A stretch of 64,000 bases of DNA, taken from contig JANXBI010000036.1 of the NCBI GenBank assembly GCA_025060675.1, forward strand, positions 1-64,000. The letters are read 5' to 3'. Under the pieces are notes generated by a model. It did not search any database. It saw nothing but the letters and a program-made list of their open reading frames with translations, and was not told where the DNA came from. The DNA is from Candidatus Caldatribacterium sp. (GTDB taxonomy: Bacteria; Atribacterota; Atribacteria; Atribacterales; Caldatribacteriaceae). Positions 51,861-59,640 of this stretch are shown in pieces. Numbering within the stretch: the first letter of the stretch is position 1; each line of letters starts with the position of its first letter. Both the position numbers and the translations under genes were made by a program.

Positions 51861-52823
51861 ATGCTTGTGGGGAGAGCGAAAGTTCTTGTTATCGGAAGCC
51901 TCAACATGGACATGGTTTTGAAGGTTGAGCGGATGCCTGAGGTTGGAGAGAACCTCTTCGTTCGAGAGTTCTCCATGTTCCCGGGTGGAAAGGGCAATAA
52001 TCAAGCGATAGCCTGTGCCCGTCTTGGGGCAATCGTGAGCATGATTGGGAAGGTGGGAGACGACGACTTTGGGGCGAGACTCCTTTTGAATCTTGAACAG
52101 GAGAACGTGGATTACGCTTTCGTAACGAAACAACCCCTCACCCACACGGGCCTTGCCTTTATCTTCATCGACGAGCGCGGGGAAAACCGGATTCTCGTTG
52201 CTCCCGGAGCGAATATGAAGCTCTCTGTTCGGGATATCGAGAACGCTATGGAGCTCTTTAAGTCGTGCGATTTCCTCCTCCTTCAACTGGAAATTCCCCA
52301 TGAGGTGGTCCATCGGGCAATTGAGGTGGCCCACCGCTTTGGCATGACGGTGATTCTCAATCCTGCACCGGCGCAGGAGTTCCCTATTGAGGTTTTGACG
52401 GCCAATGATATAATGACTCCAAACAAGTACGAAGCGGAAGTCTTGAGCGGGATTTCCATTACCCATCGTGATGATGCGGTGCGAGCGCTCCGGGTGCTTC
52501 GGAAACGCTCCCGGGCCCGTACGGTTATCACCCTTGGAGAGCAAGGGGCTATAGCGACTCTTGGGGATGAGCGCTGCGTGTACCTGCCACCTCGGAAAGT
52601 CCCCGTTGAAGACACCACCGCCGCCGGCGATGCTTTCAACGCGGGGCTTCTTGTGGGGATTGCCCAGGGTCGGAGCTTCCTTGATGCCCTGAAGCTTGCC
52701 AACACCGCAGGGGCCATTGCCTGCACCAAAGTTGGTGCCCAGAGCGCTTTGCCCTACATGCGTGACCTGGAGCGTTTCATCGCCGAACACGGGGAAGGAG
52801 AAGTGGAGTTTCTCGATGCTTGA
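51861..52823 (+). CDS. rbsK: Ribokinase/PfkB-family sugar kinase
   Basis: A 320-residue kinase. N-terminal VLVIGSLNMDMVLKVERMPE and MFPGGKGNNQAIACARLG (the two-Gly sugar-binding segment) are typical of ribokinase. The C-terminal PfkB signature DTTAAGDAFNAGLLVG has the catalytic Asp. PTPNKYE-like TPNKYEAEVLSG is also present. Ribose is the most likely substrate, but the PfkB family includes other sugar and nucleoside kinases. ATG 51861 has AGAGGTGG upstream. It overlaps the MgtC-like gene by 8 bases. Confidence 0.85.
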   Translation: MLVGRAKVLVIGSLNMDMVLKVERMPEVGENLFVREFSMFPGGKGNNQAIACARLGAIVSMIGKVGDDDFGARLLLNLEQENVDYAFVTKQPLTHTGLAFIFIDERGENRILVAPGANMKLSVRDIENAMELFKSCDFLLLQLEIPHEVVHRAIEVAHRFGMTVILNPAPAQEFPIEVLTANDIMTPNKYEAEVLSGISITHRDDAVRALRVLRKRSRARTVITLGEQGAIATLGDERCVYLPPRKVPVEDTTAAGDAFNAGLLVGIAQGRSFLDALKLANTAGAIACTKVGAQSALPYMRDLERFIAEHGEGEVEFLDA

Positions 52824-53451
52824 GGTGACGATACTGCTCCGGCTTGTCGCTGCCTTTGTGGCAGGAGGGGTCATTGGCTGGCAGAGGGAACGGGCGGAGA
52901 AACCTGCTGGGCTGAGGACACACATTCTCGTCTGTCTTGGTTCGGCGCTCATGACTATGGTTTCGGTGTTCTTTTTCGCCTCGGACCCTGCCCGCATTAC
53001 GGCGCAGATTGTGAGTGGCATCGGGTTCCTTGGAGCAGGGACGATTTTCCGTTACGGTGCAACCGTCGCTGGTCTCACGACTGCGGCAAGTCTCTGGGCC
53101 ACCTGTGGGGTGGGTATCGCCATGGGTGTGGGGATGTTCTTCTTGGGGTTTGCTGGGGTCGGCTTCATTCTCCTTGTCCTCTGGTTGTTGGAGTACTTTG
53201 AGGGGCATTTCCTGCGGACCAAGGGTGGGCATGCTCTTGAGCTTCTCCTTGAGGACGAACCGGGAGCCCTTGGCAGAGTGGGTCTCGCCCTTGGGGAGCT
53301 TGGGGTGAACATCGATGCTGCTCGGTTGCGGAAGGAGGAGGGAAAGACTCGGTGTGTGCTCTTTGTGCATGTCCCAAAGCCAAGGAATATCATAGACATA
53401 GCTTCTGCCTTGCGAAAACTCGACGTGGTGCACGACCTTGAGATTCGGTGA
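52816..53451 (+). CDS. MgtC/SapB-family membrane protein with ACT domain
   Basis: A 211-residue protein. The N-terminal half has four transmembrane helices with MgtC landmarks: LVAAFVAGGVIGWQRERAEK, GLRTHILVCLGSALMTM, and IVSGIGFLGAGTIFR followed by VAGLTTAASLWATCGVGIA. The soluble C-terminal part (about 135-211) is an ACT-like domain (LLLEDEPGALGRVGLALGEL, then GVNIDAA). MgtC proteins influence Mg2+ or phosphate homeostasis and can inhibit ATP synthase in pathogens; the role here is open. It is co-transcribed with the kinase and hisS. Confidence 0.85.
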   Translation: MLEVTILLRLVAAFVAGGVIGWQRERAEKPAGLRTHILVCLGSALMTMVSVFFFASDPARITAQIVSGIGFLGAGTIFRYGATVAGLTTAASLWATCGVGIAMGVGMFFLGFAGVGFILLVLWLLEYFEGHFLRTKGGHALELLLEDEPGALGRVGLALGELGVNIDAARLRKEEGKTRCVLFVHVPKPRNIIDIASALRKLDVVHDLEIR

Positions 53452-53468
53452 GGAGAGGATGGTCTGGA

Positions 53469-54737
53469 GTGGAGGGCATCAAGGCACCGCGAGGAACACG
53501 GGATATTTTAGGTGAAGAGGTGCTCCTTTGGCAGCACTTAGAGGACGTGGTGCGCAAGATAGCGCTCCTTTTCGGATACGAGGAGGTCCGCACGCCTATT
53601 TTTGAGCACACTGAGCTCTTCACCCGAGGGGTGGGAGAGGAAACGGACATCGTGCAAAAGGAGATGTACACCTTCACCGATAAGGGCGGACGGAGCCTTA
53701 CCTTGCGTCCAGAGGGTACGGCACCGGTGGTGCGGGCGTACTTGGAACATGGGTTTCCTGTGCATGAACCGCGGGTGAAGTGGTACTACATCGGTCCGAT
53801 GTTCCGGTACGAACGTCCTCAGGCGGGGCGCATGCGGCAATTCCACCAGTTTGGTTTTGAAGCTTTGGGCTTTGGTGAACCGGCATGTGATGCAGAGGTC
53901 ATCCAGCTTGCCTGGACAATTTACCAGGAACTTGGTCTCTCTGACCTCTCTCTTGAGGTGAATAGCATCGGTTGCCCCCTTTGCAAGCCGCAGTACGTTG
54001 CTAAACTCCGCGAGTACCTTATGCCTCGCAGGGAGAGGCTCTGTGTAAACTGCCTGCGGCGTCTTGAGAGCAATCCTTTGCGAGTTTTGGACTGCAAAGT
54101 GGAGCGTTGCCAAGAGGTTTTTAGTGAGGAGGGTTTTCCTCGAATTCACGATTCACTCTGTACTCTGTGCCGCGAGCACGAGGAGACGCTCTTTACCCTC
54201 CTTGAGGACCTTCGTATCCCTTTTGTTGTCAATCACCGCCTCGTCCGAGGGCTTGACTACTATACTCGCACGGTCTTTGAGGTCAAAGTGCGACACCTCG
54301 GGGCGCAGGACGCCATAGGTGGCGGGGGGAGGTATGATGGTCTTGCCCAAGCCATCGGAGGGCCCGATATTCCTGGGGTTGGTTTTGCGGCGGGGATGGA
54401 ACGCATCGTTCTCCTCCTTGGGAGAGAAGCAAAGCCCACGTTGCCTTTCCGAGTGTACCTTGCACCCCAGGATGCACCTGCTGAGAGGGTGCTCCTCTCC
54501 TTGAGCCGAGAGCTTGCTGCCCAGGGTATTCCCTTTCACCTTGATTTTGCCACAAAAAGCCTCAAATACCACCTGAAACATGCTCAGAGGATGCATGTCC
54601 GATTCGTGGTGATTGTTGGCGAGAGGGAGCGAGAAGCAGGGGTTTTCGCCCTTAAGGATCTCACCTCGGGAGAGCAGGTCTCCCTCTCCCTGACAGAGCT
54701 TGTGGCGCGGCTGCGAAAGGAGCGGGAGCTATGCTGA
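53469..54737 (+). CDS. hisS: Histidyl-tRNA synthetase
   Basis: A 422-residue class II synthetase. It begins [17 protein letters not shown]; motif 2 is in [20 protein letters not shown] with [12 protein letters not shown], the histidine-A signature is [15 protein letters not shown], and motif 3 is [31 protein letters not shown] is also diagnostic. A C-terminal anticodon-binding domain follows. GTG 53469 is preferred to GTG 53448 because GGAGAGGAT is upstream and the usual N-terminus begins there. It overlaps aspS by 7 bases. Confidence 0.95.
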   Translation: MEGIKAPRGTRDILGEEVLLWQHLEDVVRKIALLFGYEEVRTPIFEHTELFTRGVGEETDIVQKEMYTFTDKGGRSLTLRPEGTAPVVRAYLEHGFPVHEPRVKWYYIGPMFRYERPQAGRMRQFHQFGFEALGFGEPACDAEVIQLAWTIYQELGLSDLSLEVNSIGCPLCKPQYVAKLREYLMPRRERLCVNCLRRLESNPLRVLDCKVERCQEVFSEEGFPRIHDSLCTLCREHEETLFTLLEDLRIPFVVNHRLVRGLDYYTRTVFEVKVRHLGAQDAIGGGGRYDGLAQAIGGPDIPGVGFAAGMERIVLLLGREAKPTLPFRVYLAPQDAPAERVLLSLSRELAAQGIPFHLDFATKSLKYHLKHAQRMHVRFVVIVGEREREAGVFALKDLTSGEQVSLSLTELVARLRKERELC

Positions 54738-56473
54738 GGACGCACACCTGTGGGGAGCTTCGGAAAACCGACGCGGGAAAGGAAGTCGTTCTTGCTGGAT
54801 GGGTGCATCGTGTCCGGGACCATGGAGGCATTGTGTTCTTTGACCTTCGGGATAGGTGGGGTATCACGCAAGTGGTGGTGGACTCAAAGCATGCCCAAGC
54901 TTACGCACTTGCCTCTTTGCTCCGACCTGAGTACGTGGTGCAAGTGCAGGGAGTGGTGATGGAACGCCCTGAGGGGCTTGTGAATCCCCGTTTGGCCACT
55001 GGAGACATTGAGGTGCACGCGGTCTCCTTGACCATTCTCTCTCCTTCGGAGCTTCCCCCCTTTGAAATCGAGGGGAAAAAGGAGGTGGACGAATCCCTCC
55101 GTCTCCGGTATCGGTATCTCGACCTGCGACGTCGTAAAATGCAGGAGAACCTCCTCTTACGTCACCGGGCGGCTCAGGTCATTCGCCGCTTCCTCGACTC
55201 CCGTGGTTTCATAGAGGTGGAAACGCCTTTCCTCACGAAGAGTACTCCCGAGGGTGCCCGAGACTTCCTCGTGCCGAGCCGCCTCAACCCTGGATCGTTT
55301 TATGCCCTTCCTCAGTCACCGCAGCTTTTCAAGCAAATCCTCATGATTGCTGGGTTTGACCGCTATTTCCAGATTGTTCGCTGTTTCCGCGACGAGGATC
55401 TTCGGGCCGACCGGCAACCTGAATTCACCCAGGTGGACATCGAGATGTCTTTCGTGGATCGAGAGGATATCCTCTCCCTTGTGGAGGAGCTCATGCAGGT
55501 TCTCTTTCATGAGGTCCTTGGGGTGTCCATCTCTGTCCCCTTCCCTCGCCTTTCTTACGAGGAGGCCATGAAGCGGTACGGAACGGACAAACCTGACCTT
55601 CGTTTTGGCTTGCCGATTGAGGACCTCACCCCCCTTTTCTTGGAAGAAGGGAAGGAGCTCTTTTCAGGGTCGGTCGCCGTCCGAGGTCTCTTTGTCCCGG
55701 GGGACCACGGGTTCTCCCGGAAGCAGCTCGATGCTTTTGCCGGGGAGGCAAGGGAGAGGCACCTTGCCCTCTCTTGGATTCGGAAAAGCCAGGGAGAGTT
55801 TACCTCACCTCTCAAAGGGAAGGTTTCTGAACCCCTTTTCCAGCGCCTCGTGGCCCAATATCCTTTTGGAGAGGGGTCGGTGCTCTTCGTCCTTTGGGGG
55901 AAAGAGGAGACACTCCAAGAGTTCCTTGGCGAGCTTCGGGTGCGTATCGGGAGAGGTTTTCCGGAAAAAGAGCGTTTTGCCTTCACATGGGTCTTGGATT
56001 TCCCCCTCCTTGAGTGGAGTAAGGAGGAGAACCGTTGGGTTTCTGTCCATCATCCTTTCACTGCGCCCTTTGACGAGGATATCCCCCTCCTCAGCACCGA
56101 TCCGGGGAAGGTCAGGGCCAAGGCCTATGACCTTGTCCTCAACGGTTACGAGGTTGGGGGAGGGAGTATTCGGATTCACCGCCGAGACCTCCAAGAACAG
56201 GTGTTTGCCCTTCTGCGCCTGAGCGAGGAGGAAGTCCGGGAGAAATTTGGCTTTTTCGTTGAGGCGCTTCAGTTTGGTTGTCCTCCTCATGGTGGCATTG
56301 CTCTGGGTTTTGACCGGCTGGTGATGCTCCTCTGCGGCGAGGATTCGATTCGAGAGGTCATCGCCTTCCCGAAGACGCAAAAGGGTGTATGCCTTCTCAC
56401 CGGAGCCCCCGCTCCGGTTACAAAGGAGCAGCTTGATGTCCTTGGGATTACCCTTGCGAAGGGGCAAAAGTAG
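54731..56473 (+). CDS. aspS: Aspartyl-tRNA synthetase
   Basis: A 580-residue bacterial-type class II synthetase. The OB-fold anticodon-binding domain (about 1-110, with [20 protein letters not shown]) precedes the catalytic core: [45 protein letters not shown] (motif 2) and [11 protein letters not shown] (motif 3). The bacterial GAD insertion accounts for the length. It is paired with hisS, as in many bacteria. Confidence 0.96.
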   Translation: MLRTHTCGELRKTDAGKEVVLAGWVHRVRDHGGIVFFDLRDRWGITQVVVDSKHAQAYALASLLRPEYVVQVQGVVMERPEGLVNPRLATGDIEVHAVSLTILSPSELPPFEIEGKKEVDESLRLRYRYLDLRRRKMQENLLLRHRAAQVIRRFLDSRGFIEVETPFLTKSTPEGARDFLVPSRLNPGSFYALPQSPQLFKQILMIAGFDRYFQIVRCFRDEDLRADRQPEFTQVDIEMSFVDREDILSLVEELMQVLFHEVLGVSISVPFPRLSYEEAMKRYGTDKPDLRFGLPIEDLTPLFLEEGKELFSGSVAVRGLFVPGDHGFSRKQLDAFAGEARERHLALSWIRKSQGEFTSPLKGKVSEPLFQRLVAQYPFGEGSVLFVLWGKEETLQEFLGELRVRIGRGFPEKERFAFTWVLDFPLLEWSKEENRWVSVHHPFTAPFDEDIPLLSTDPGKVRAKAYDLVLNGYEVGGGSIRIHRRDLQEQVFALLRLSEEEVREKFGFFVEALQFGCPPHGGIALGFDRLVMLLCGEDSIREVIAFPKTQKGVCLLTGAPAPVTKEQLDVLGITLAKGQK

Positions 56474-56479
56474 CTGTCA

Positions 56480-56508
56480 TTGCAAAAGGGGACGGCTTGT
56501 GCTATTAT
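56480..56508 (+). promoter_or_regulatory. Sigma-70 promoter for the S1-domain gene
   Basis: TTGCAA (56480-56485) and TATTAT (56503-56508) with exactly 17 bases between. It starts 7 bases after the aspS stop and would give a leader of about 190 bases. A second TTGACA at 56666-56671 has only a poor -10 (CACACT). Confidence 0.65.
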
Positions 56509-56707
56509 CTTCTCTGAGGAAGAAGTCTCGGTTTGTGACCCTGCCCTGCCCGTGATGTCAAAAGAGGCTTTGACCCAACACCCTTGTCCAGGGAGCCCGG
56601 ACTTCGGAGGGGCTGAGGTTTCTCCGAGAGGGCACCCACCTTTTGGAGGACGAGGATCAAAGCGGTTGACACACGACAGCGGCGGGGTCACACTGTGAGG
56701 AAGGAGT
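56509..56707 (+). promoter_or_regulatory. Structured 5' leader of the S1-domain gene
   Basis: No gene is seen in this part of the 234-base gap. Two hairpins can form: GTCAAA/TTTGAC with a 6-base loop (56557-56574), and an 8-pair stem around a 10-base loop (56603-56628, core TCGGAG/CTCCGA). Long leaders on S1 genes often carry autoregulation; this is an inference. It does not match a T-box or another riboswitch I know. Confidence 0.4.
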
Positions 56708-58654
56708 GTGTTGGGTGTGGAACATGAGAGGAACATGGAGCTGCTCCACGAAAACCTCGAACAAATCCGCATCGTACGCCCCGGTGATCTCATCAAAGGC
56801 AGGGTCATCAAAAAAGGTGATGAGGGGTATTTTGTGAACATCAACTACAAAGCGGAGGGTATTCTTCCCTTCCGGGAGCGGGCTCAGGGTCGGGAAGGAG
56901 AAGTGGAGCATGATCTCAGAGAAGGTGAAGAGGTCTGGGTTATGGTGACCCGGATTGATGACCAGGGGTACGTGTGGCTGTCCCGGGAGCAGGCCCGCTA
57001 CCAGGGAGCTTGGATTGACATAGAGGAGAGTAAGGAAAAAGGCAAAGTTCTCACGGCTAAAGTGAAGCGGAAGGTCAAAGGTGGGCTCATCGTGGACATT
57101 GGGGTGAATGCCTTCCTTCCTGCGTCTTGTGTTGATGTGGTGCCTCGCAACCTCGATGAGCTCATTGACCAGACGATTGAGGTCAAGGTTATCGAAGCGG
57201 ACCGCAAAACTCGCAATGTCATCGTTTCCCGCCGGGCGGTGATTGAGGAGGAGCTCGCTCGCCGCCGTCAGGAGACCATCGCTTCTCTTGAGGTCGGCCA
57301 GGTCCGTAAGGGCATCGTCAAGAACATTACGAATTTTGGTGTTTTCGTGGACCTTGGTGGTATTGATGGACTCCTCCATATTTCCGAGGTTTCCTGGGGT
57401 AAGGTGGGGAAGCTTGAGGACCTCTTCAAGAAGGGTGATGAAATCGAGGTCAAAGTCATTGCTTGGAATCCGGAAAAAGAGGAAGTTAGCCTGAGCGTGA
57501 AACGTCTCACCCCTGACCCGTGGGAGTGTTTCGCCAAGGAGGTTAAGGTTGGCGACATCGTCAAGGGGAAAGTTGTCTCTCTCAAGGACTTTGGCGTTTT
57601 TGTGGAGCTTGCCGAAGGCGTTGAAGGGCTCATCCACATTTCTGACCTTTCCTGGGGGTACGTGAAGCACCCACGGGAGGTCGTGAAGGTTGGGGAGATT
57701 GTCGAAGCTAAGGTCCTTGAGCTTGATCCCGAACGTCGGAGGATTTCTCTGGGACTCAAGCAGGTTTTCCCCGATCCTTGGGAGAACATTGAGGAGAAGT
57801 ACCCGATAGGGAGCACCGTTCGGGTCCGGGTGAATAAGGTGAATGCCCGAGGGGCGCTTGTAGAGATTGAAGAGGGTGTTGAGGGGCGCATTCCCCTTGA
57901 GGAGCTCTCCTGGAAGCGAGTAACCCGGGTGAGCGATATTGTCCGGCGGAACCAGCTCGTTGAGGCGAAGGTCATCGCCCTCGACCGGGAGAGTCGCCAA
58001 GTGACCTTGAGCTTGCGCCAGCTCCGCCCCAACCCTTGGGAAAGCATCGCTTCGAAATGGAAAGTTGGCGACGTGGTGGAAGGGAAGATTCAGCGACTTA
58101 TGAACTTTGGGGCTTTTGTGGAGATTGCCCCTGAGATTGAGGCGCTTCTGCCGCTTTCGGAAATTGCTTGGGAACCGGTGAAGCACCCAAGCCAGGTTTT
58201 CAAAAAGGGGCAAACCACTTCTTTGAAGATTATCGAGCTCAAGCCTGAGGAGCAGCGCATCGTGGTGAGTCGAAAGGCGCTCCTCCCTGACCCTTGGGAG
58301 ATTATCAAGACGCGGTATCCCCTCGGGAGTATCCATGAGGGAAAGGTCGTCCGGATTGTGGATTTTGGGGCCTTTGTGGAGCTTGAAGAAGGCTGGGATG
58401 GTCTAGTGCACATCTCAGAGATTGCCGAAGAGCGCATCAGCTCTCCTCGAGACGTTCTCAAAGAAGGCGACGTGGTCAAGGTGAAAATCATTAAACTCGA
58501 CGATGCAGAGCGGAAAATCGGTTTGAGCATCAAGCAGGCCCTGAAGGAGGAAGAAGAAAAGGCCAGGAAAGAACAGGCCCAGGACGGCCGTATCACCCTG
58601 GGTGATGTTATCGGAGAAAAACTCGCCACCATTCTCCATAACCTGAAAAAATGA
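56708..58654 (+). CDS. rpsA: S1-domain protein, ribosomal protein S1-like (seven repeats)
   Basis: A 648-residue RNA-binding protein built from seven S1 (OB-fold) repeats: near residues 20, 110, 195, 280, 365, 450 and 535. Repeats 3, 4, 6 and 7 carry the clear pattern of a basic start plus NFGVFVDLGGIDGLLHISE or DFGAFVELEEGWDGLVHISE. E. coli S1 has six repeats. The protein should bind mRNA at the ribosome and help initiation. The tail is Lys/Glu-rich. TTG 56708 is used, with GGAAGGAG 5 bases upstream; GTG 56714 is possible. The stop overlaps the next start (ATGA). Confidence 0.88.
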   Translation: MLGVEHERNMELLHENLEQIRIVRPGDLIKGRVIKKGDEGYFVNINYKAEGILPFRERAQGREGEVEHDLREGEEVWVMVTRIDDQGYVWLSREQARYQGAWIDIEESKEKGKVLTAKVKRKVKGGLIVDIGVNAFLPASCVDVVPRNLDELIDQTIEVKVIEADRKTRNVIVSRRAVIEEELARRRQETIASLEVGQVRKGIVKNITNFGVFVDLGGIDGLLHISEVSWGKVGKLEDLFKKGDEIEVKVIAWNPEKEEVSLSVKRLTPDPWECFAKEVKVGDIVKGKVVSLKDFGVFVELAEGVEGLIHISDLSWGYVKHPREVVKVGEIVEAKVLELDPERRRISLGLKQVFPDPWENIEEKYPIGSTVRVRVNKVNARGALVEIEEGVEGRIPLEELSWKRVTRVSDIVRRNQLVEAKVIALDRESRQVTLSLRQLRPNPWESIASKWKVGDVVEGKIQRLMNFGAFVEIAPEIEALLPLSEIAWEPVKHPSQVFKKGQTTSLKIIELKPEEQRIVVSRKALLPDPWEIIKTRYPLGSIHEGKVVRIVDFGAFVELEEGWDGLVHISEIAEERISSPRDVLKEGDVVKVKIIKLDDAERKIGLSIKQALKEEEEKARKEQAQDGRITLGDVIGEKLATILHNLKK

Positions 58655-59640
58655 ACGTTCCACTGGAGAAAGCCTCGCTTGTATACGCCACCATCCTTGA
58701 GGAAATTCGAAGCGTTGCTTCCCGTTTCCGCAGGGTGGTGGTCGCTTTTTCAGGAGGGATGGATAGTACCGTTGCCCTCTTCCTCACCCTTGAGGCTCTT
58801 GGGCGCTCGAGGGTCTGTGCTGTGACCGTTGACTGGGGTCCTTACCTTCCTGAAAAGGCGAGAGAGAACATCGCCTTCTTTGTGGCACACTTTGGTGTGG
58901 AACACGTGTACATCCCGGGGCAGAGTGCCTTGGAGGATGTAGCGCGGGGTGGCCCGTCGTGCAACTTGTGCACGAAAAGGGCAAAGCTTGGTCGTATCCG
59001 GGAGCACTTTGGGGAGGGTACGCTCATCATTGGTGGGGCAAACAAAAGCGACAGCTGGGGCCATCGGGGCATGAAGTTCCTTGGGGACACCTTTTCCCCT
59101 CTCTTTGACCTGACGAAGGACGACATTGCCCTCCTTGCGAGTTACCTTGGGATTCCCATCCGTCGCATCGGAGAGAACCGGGTCCGAGAAGGGTGTTACC
59201 TCAAGCATCTCTTGAAGCCGCTTGCTGTCCCTGCGTACCATGGGAAAGCGGTTGTTGAGGCGAATGCTCTGCTTTTGCGCCTTCTTGATGAGGTTGCCTA
59301 TCCAAGGGACATCGCCAACGTTGTGGTCATCGGGCCGCTTGCTGAGAACATTGCCTTGGTCAATGTTGCCCCCCTTCCCGATGCTTCTTTGCGGGAACGT
59401 ATCGTTCGGCATTTGTCGACTATCCCGGAGCTTTCTCAGGTTGTCATTGTCGACGCTCCTCTTGCCCTTTTTGTCCGTGCCAATCCTGGGATTTATCGGA
59501 ATGACCTCTCGCGTTTTTGGCTTGCGCAGGGACGGATACAGCCTGAGTTCGCCTTTCCAGTCACCTGCGTCTTTTTGCCTTCGAGCAATCGGAGACTGCG
59601 GACCTTCCAGGTGGTGGCGTACCGTGTTGGAGAGTCGTGA
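58651..59640 (+). CDS. PP-loop ATPase, LarE/QueC/TtcA-like, function unknown
   Basis: A 329-residue N-type ATP pyrophosphatase. The PP-loop is VVVAFSGGMDSTVALFL (about 30-46). GGPSCNLCTKRAKLGRI near 107 contains a C-x2-C pair, as in sulfur-transfer or metal-binding PP-loop enzymes, and IIGGANKSDSWGHRGM follows. Residues about 170-329 form a second domain with REGCYLKHLLKPLAVPAYHG. Relatives thiolate tRNA, make 7-cyano-7-deazaguanine or load sulfur on LarE-type cofactors; the sequence does not fit one of these clearly. It is translationally coupled to the S1 gene (ATGA) and overlaps alaS by 17 bases. Confidence 0.7.
   Translation: MNVPLEKASLVYATILEEIRSVASRFRRVVVAFSGGMDSTVALFLTLEALGRSRVCAVTVDWGPYLPEKARENIAFFVAHFGVEHVYIPGQSALEDVARGGPSCNLCTKRAKLGRIREHFGEGTLIIGGANKSDSWGHRGMKFLGDTFSPLFDLTKDDIALLASYLGIPIRRIGENRVREGCYLKHLLKPLAVPAYHGKAVVEANALLLRLLDEVAYPRDIANVVVIGPLAENIALVNVAPLPDASLRERIVRHLSTIPELSQVVIVDAPLALFVRANPGIYRNDLSRFWLAQGRIQPEFAFPVTCVFLPSSNRRLRTFQVVAYRVGES

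Noticed and set aside
52801..53451. MgtC-like gene as a virulence factor
   Set aside because: MgtC-family proteins are widespread in free-living bacteria; nothing else here suggests pathogenicity.
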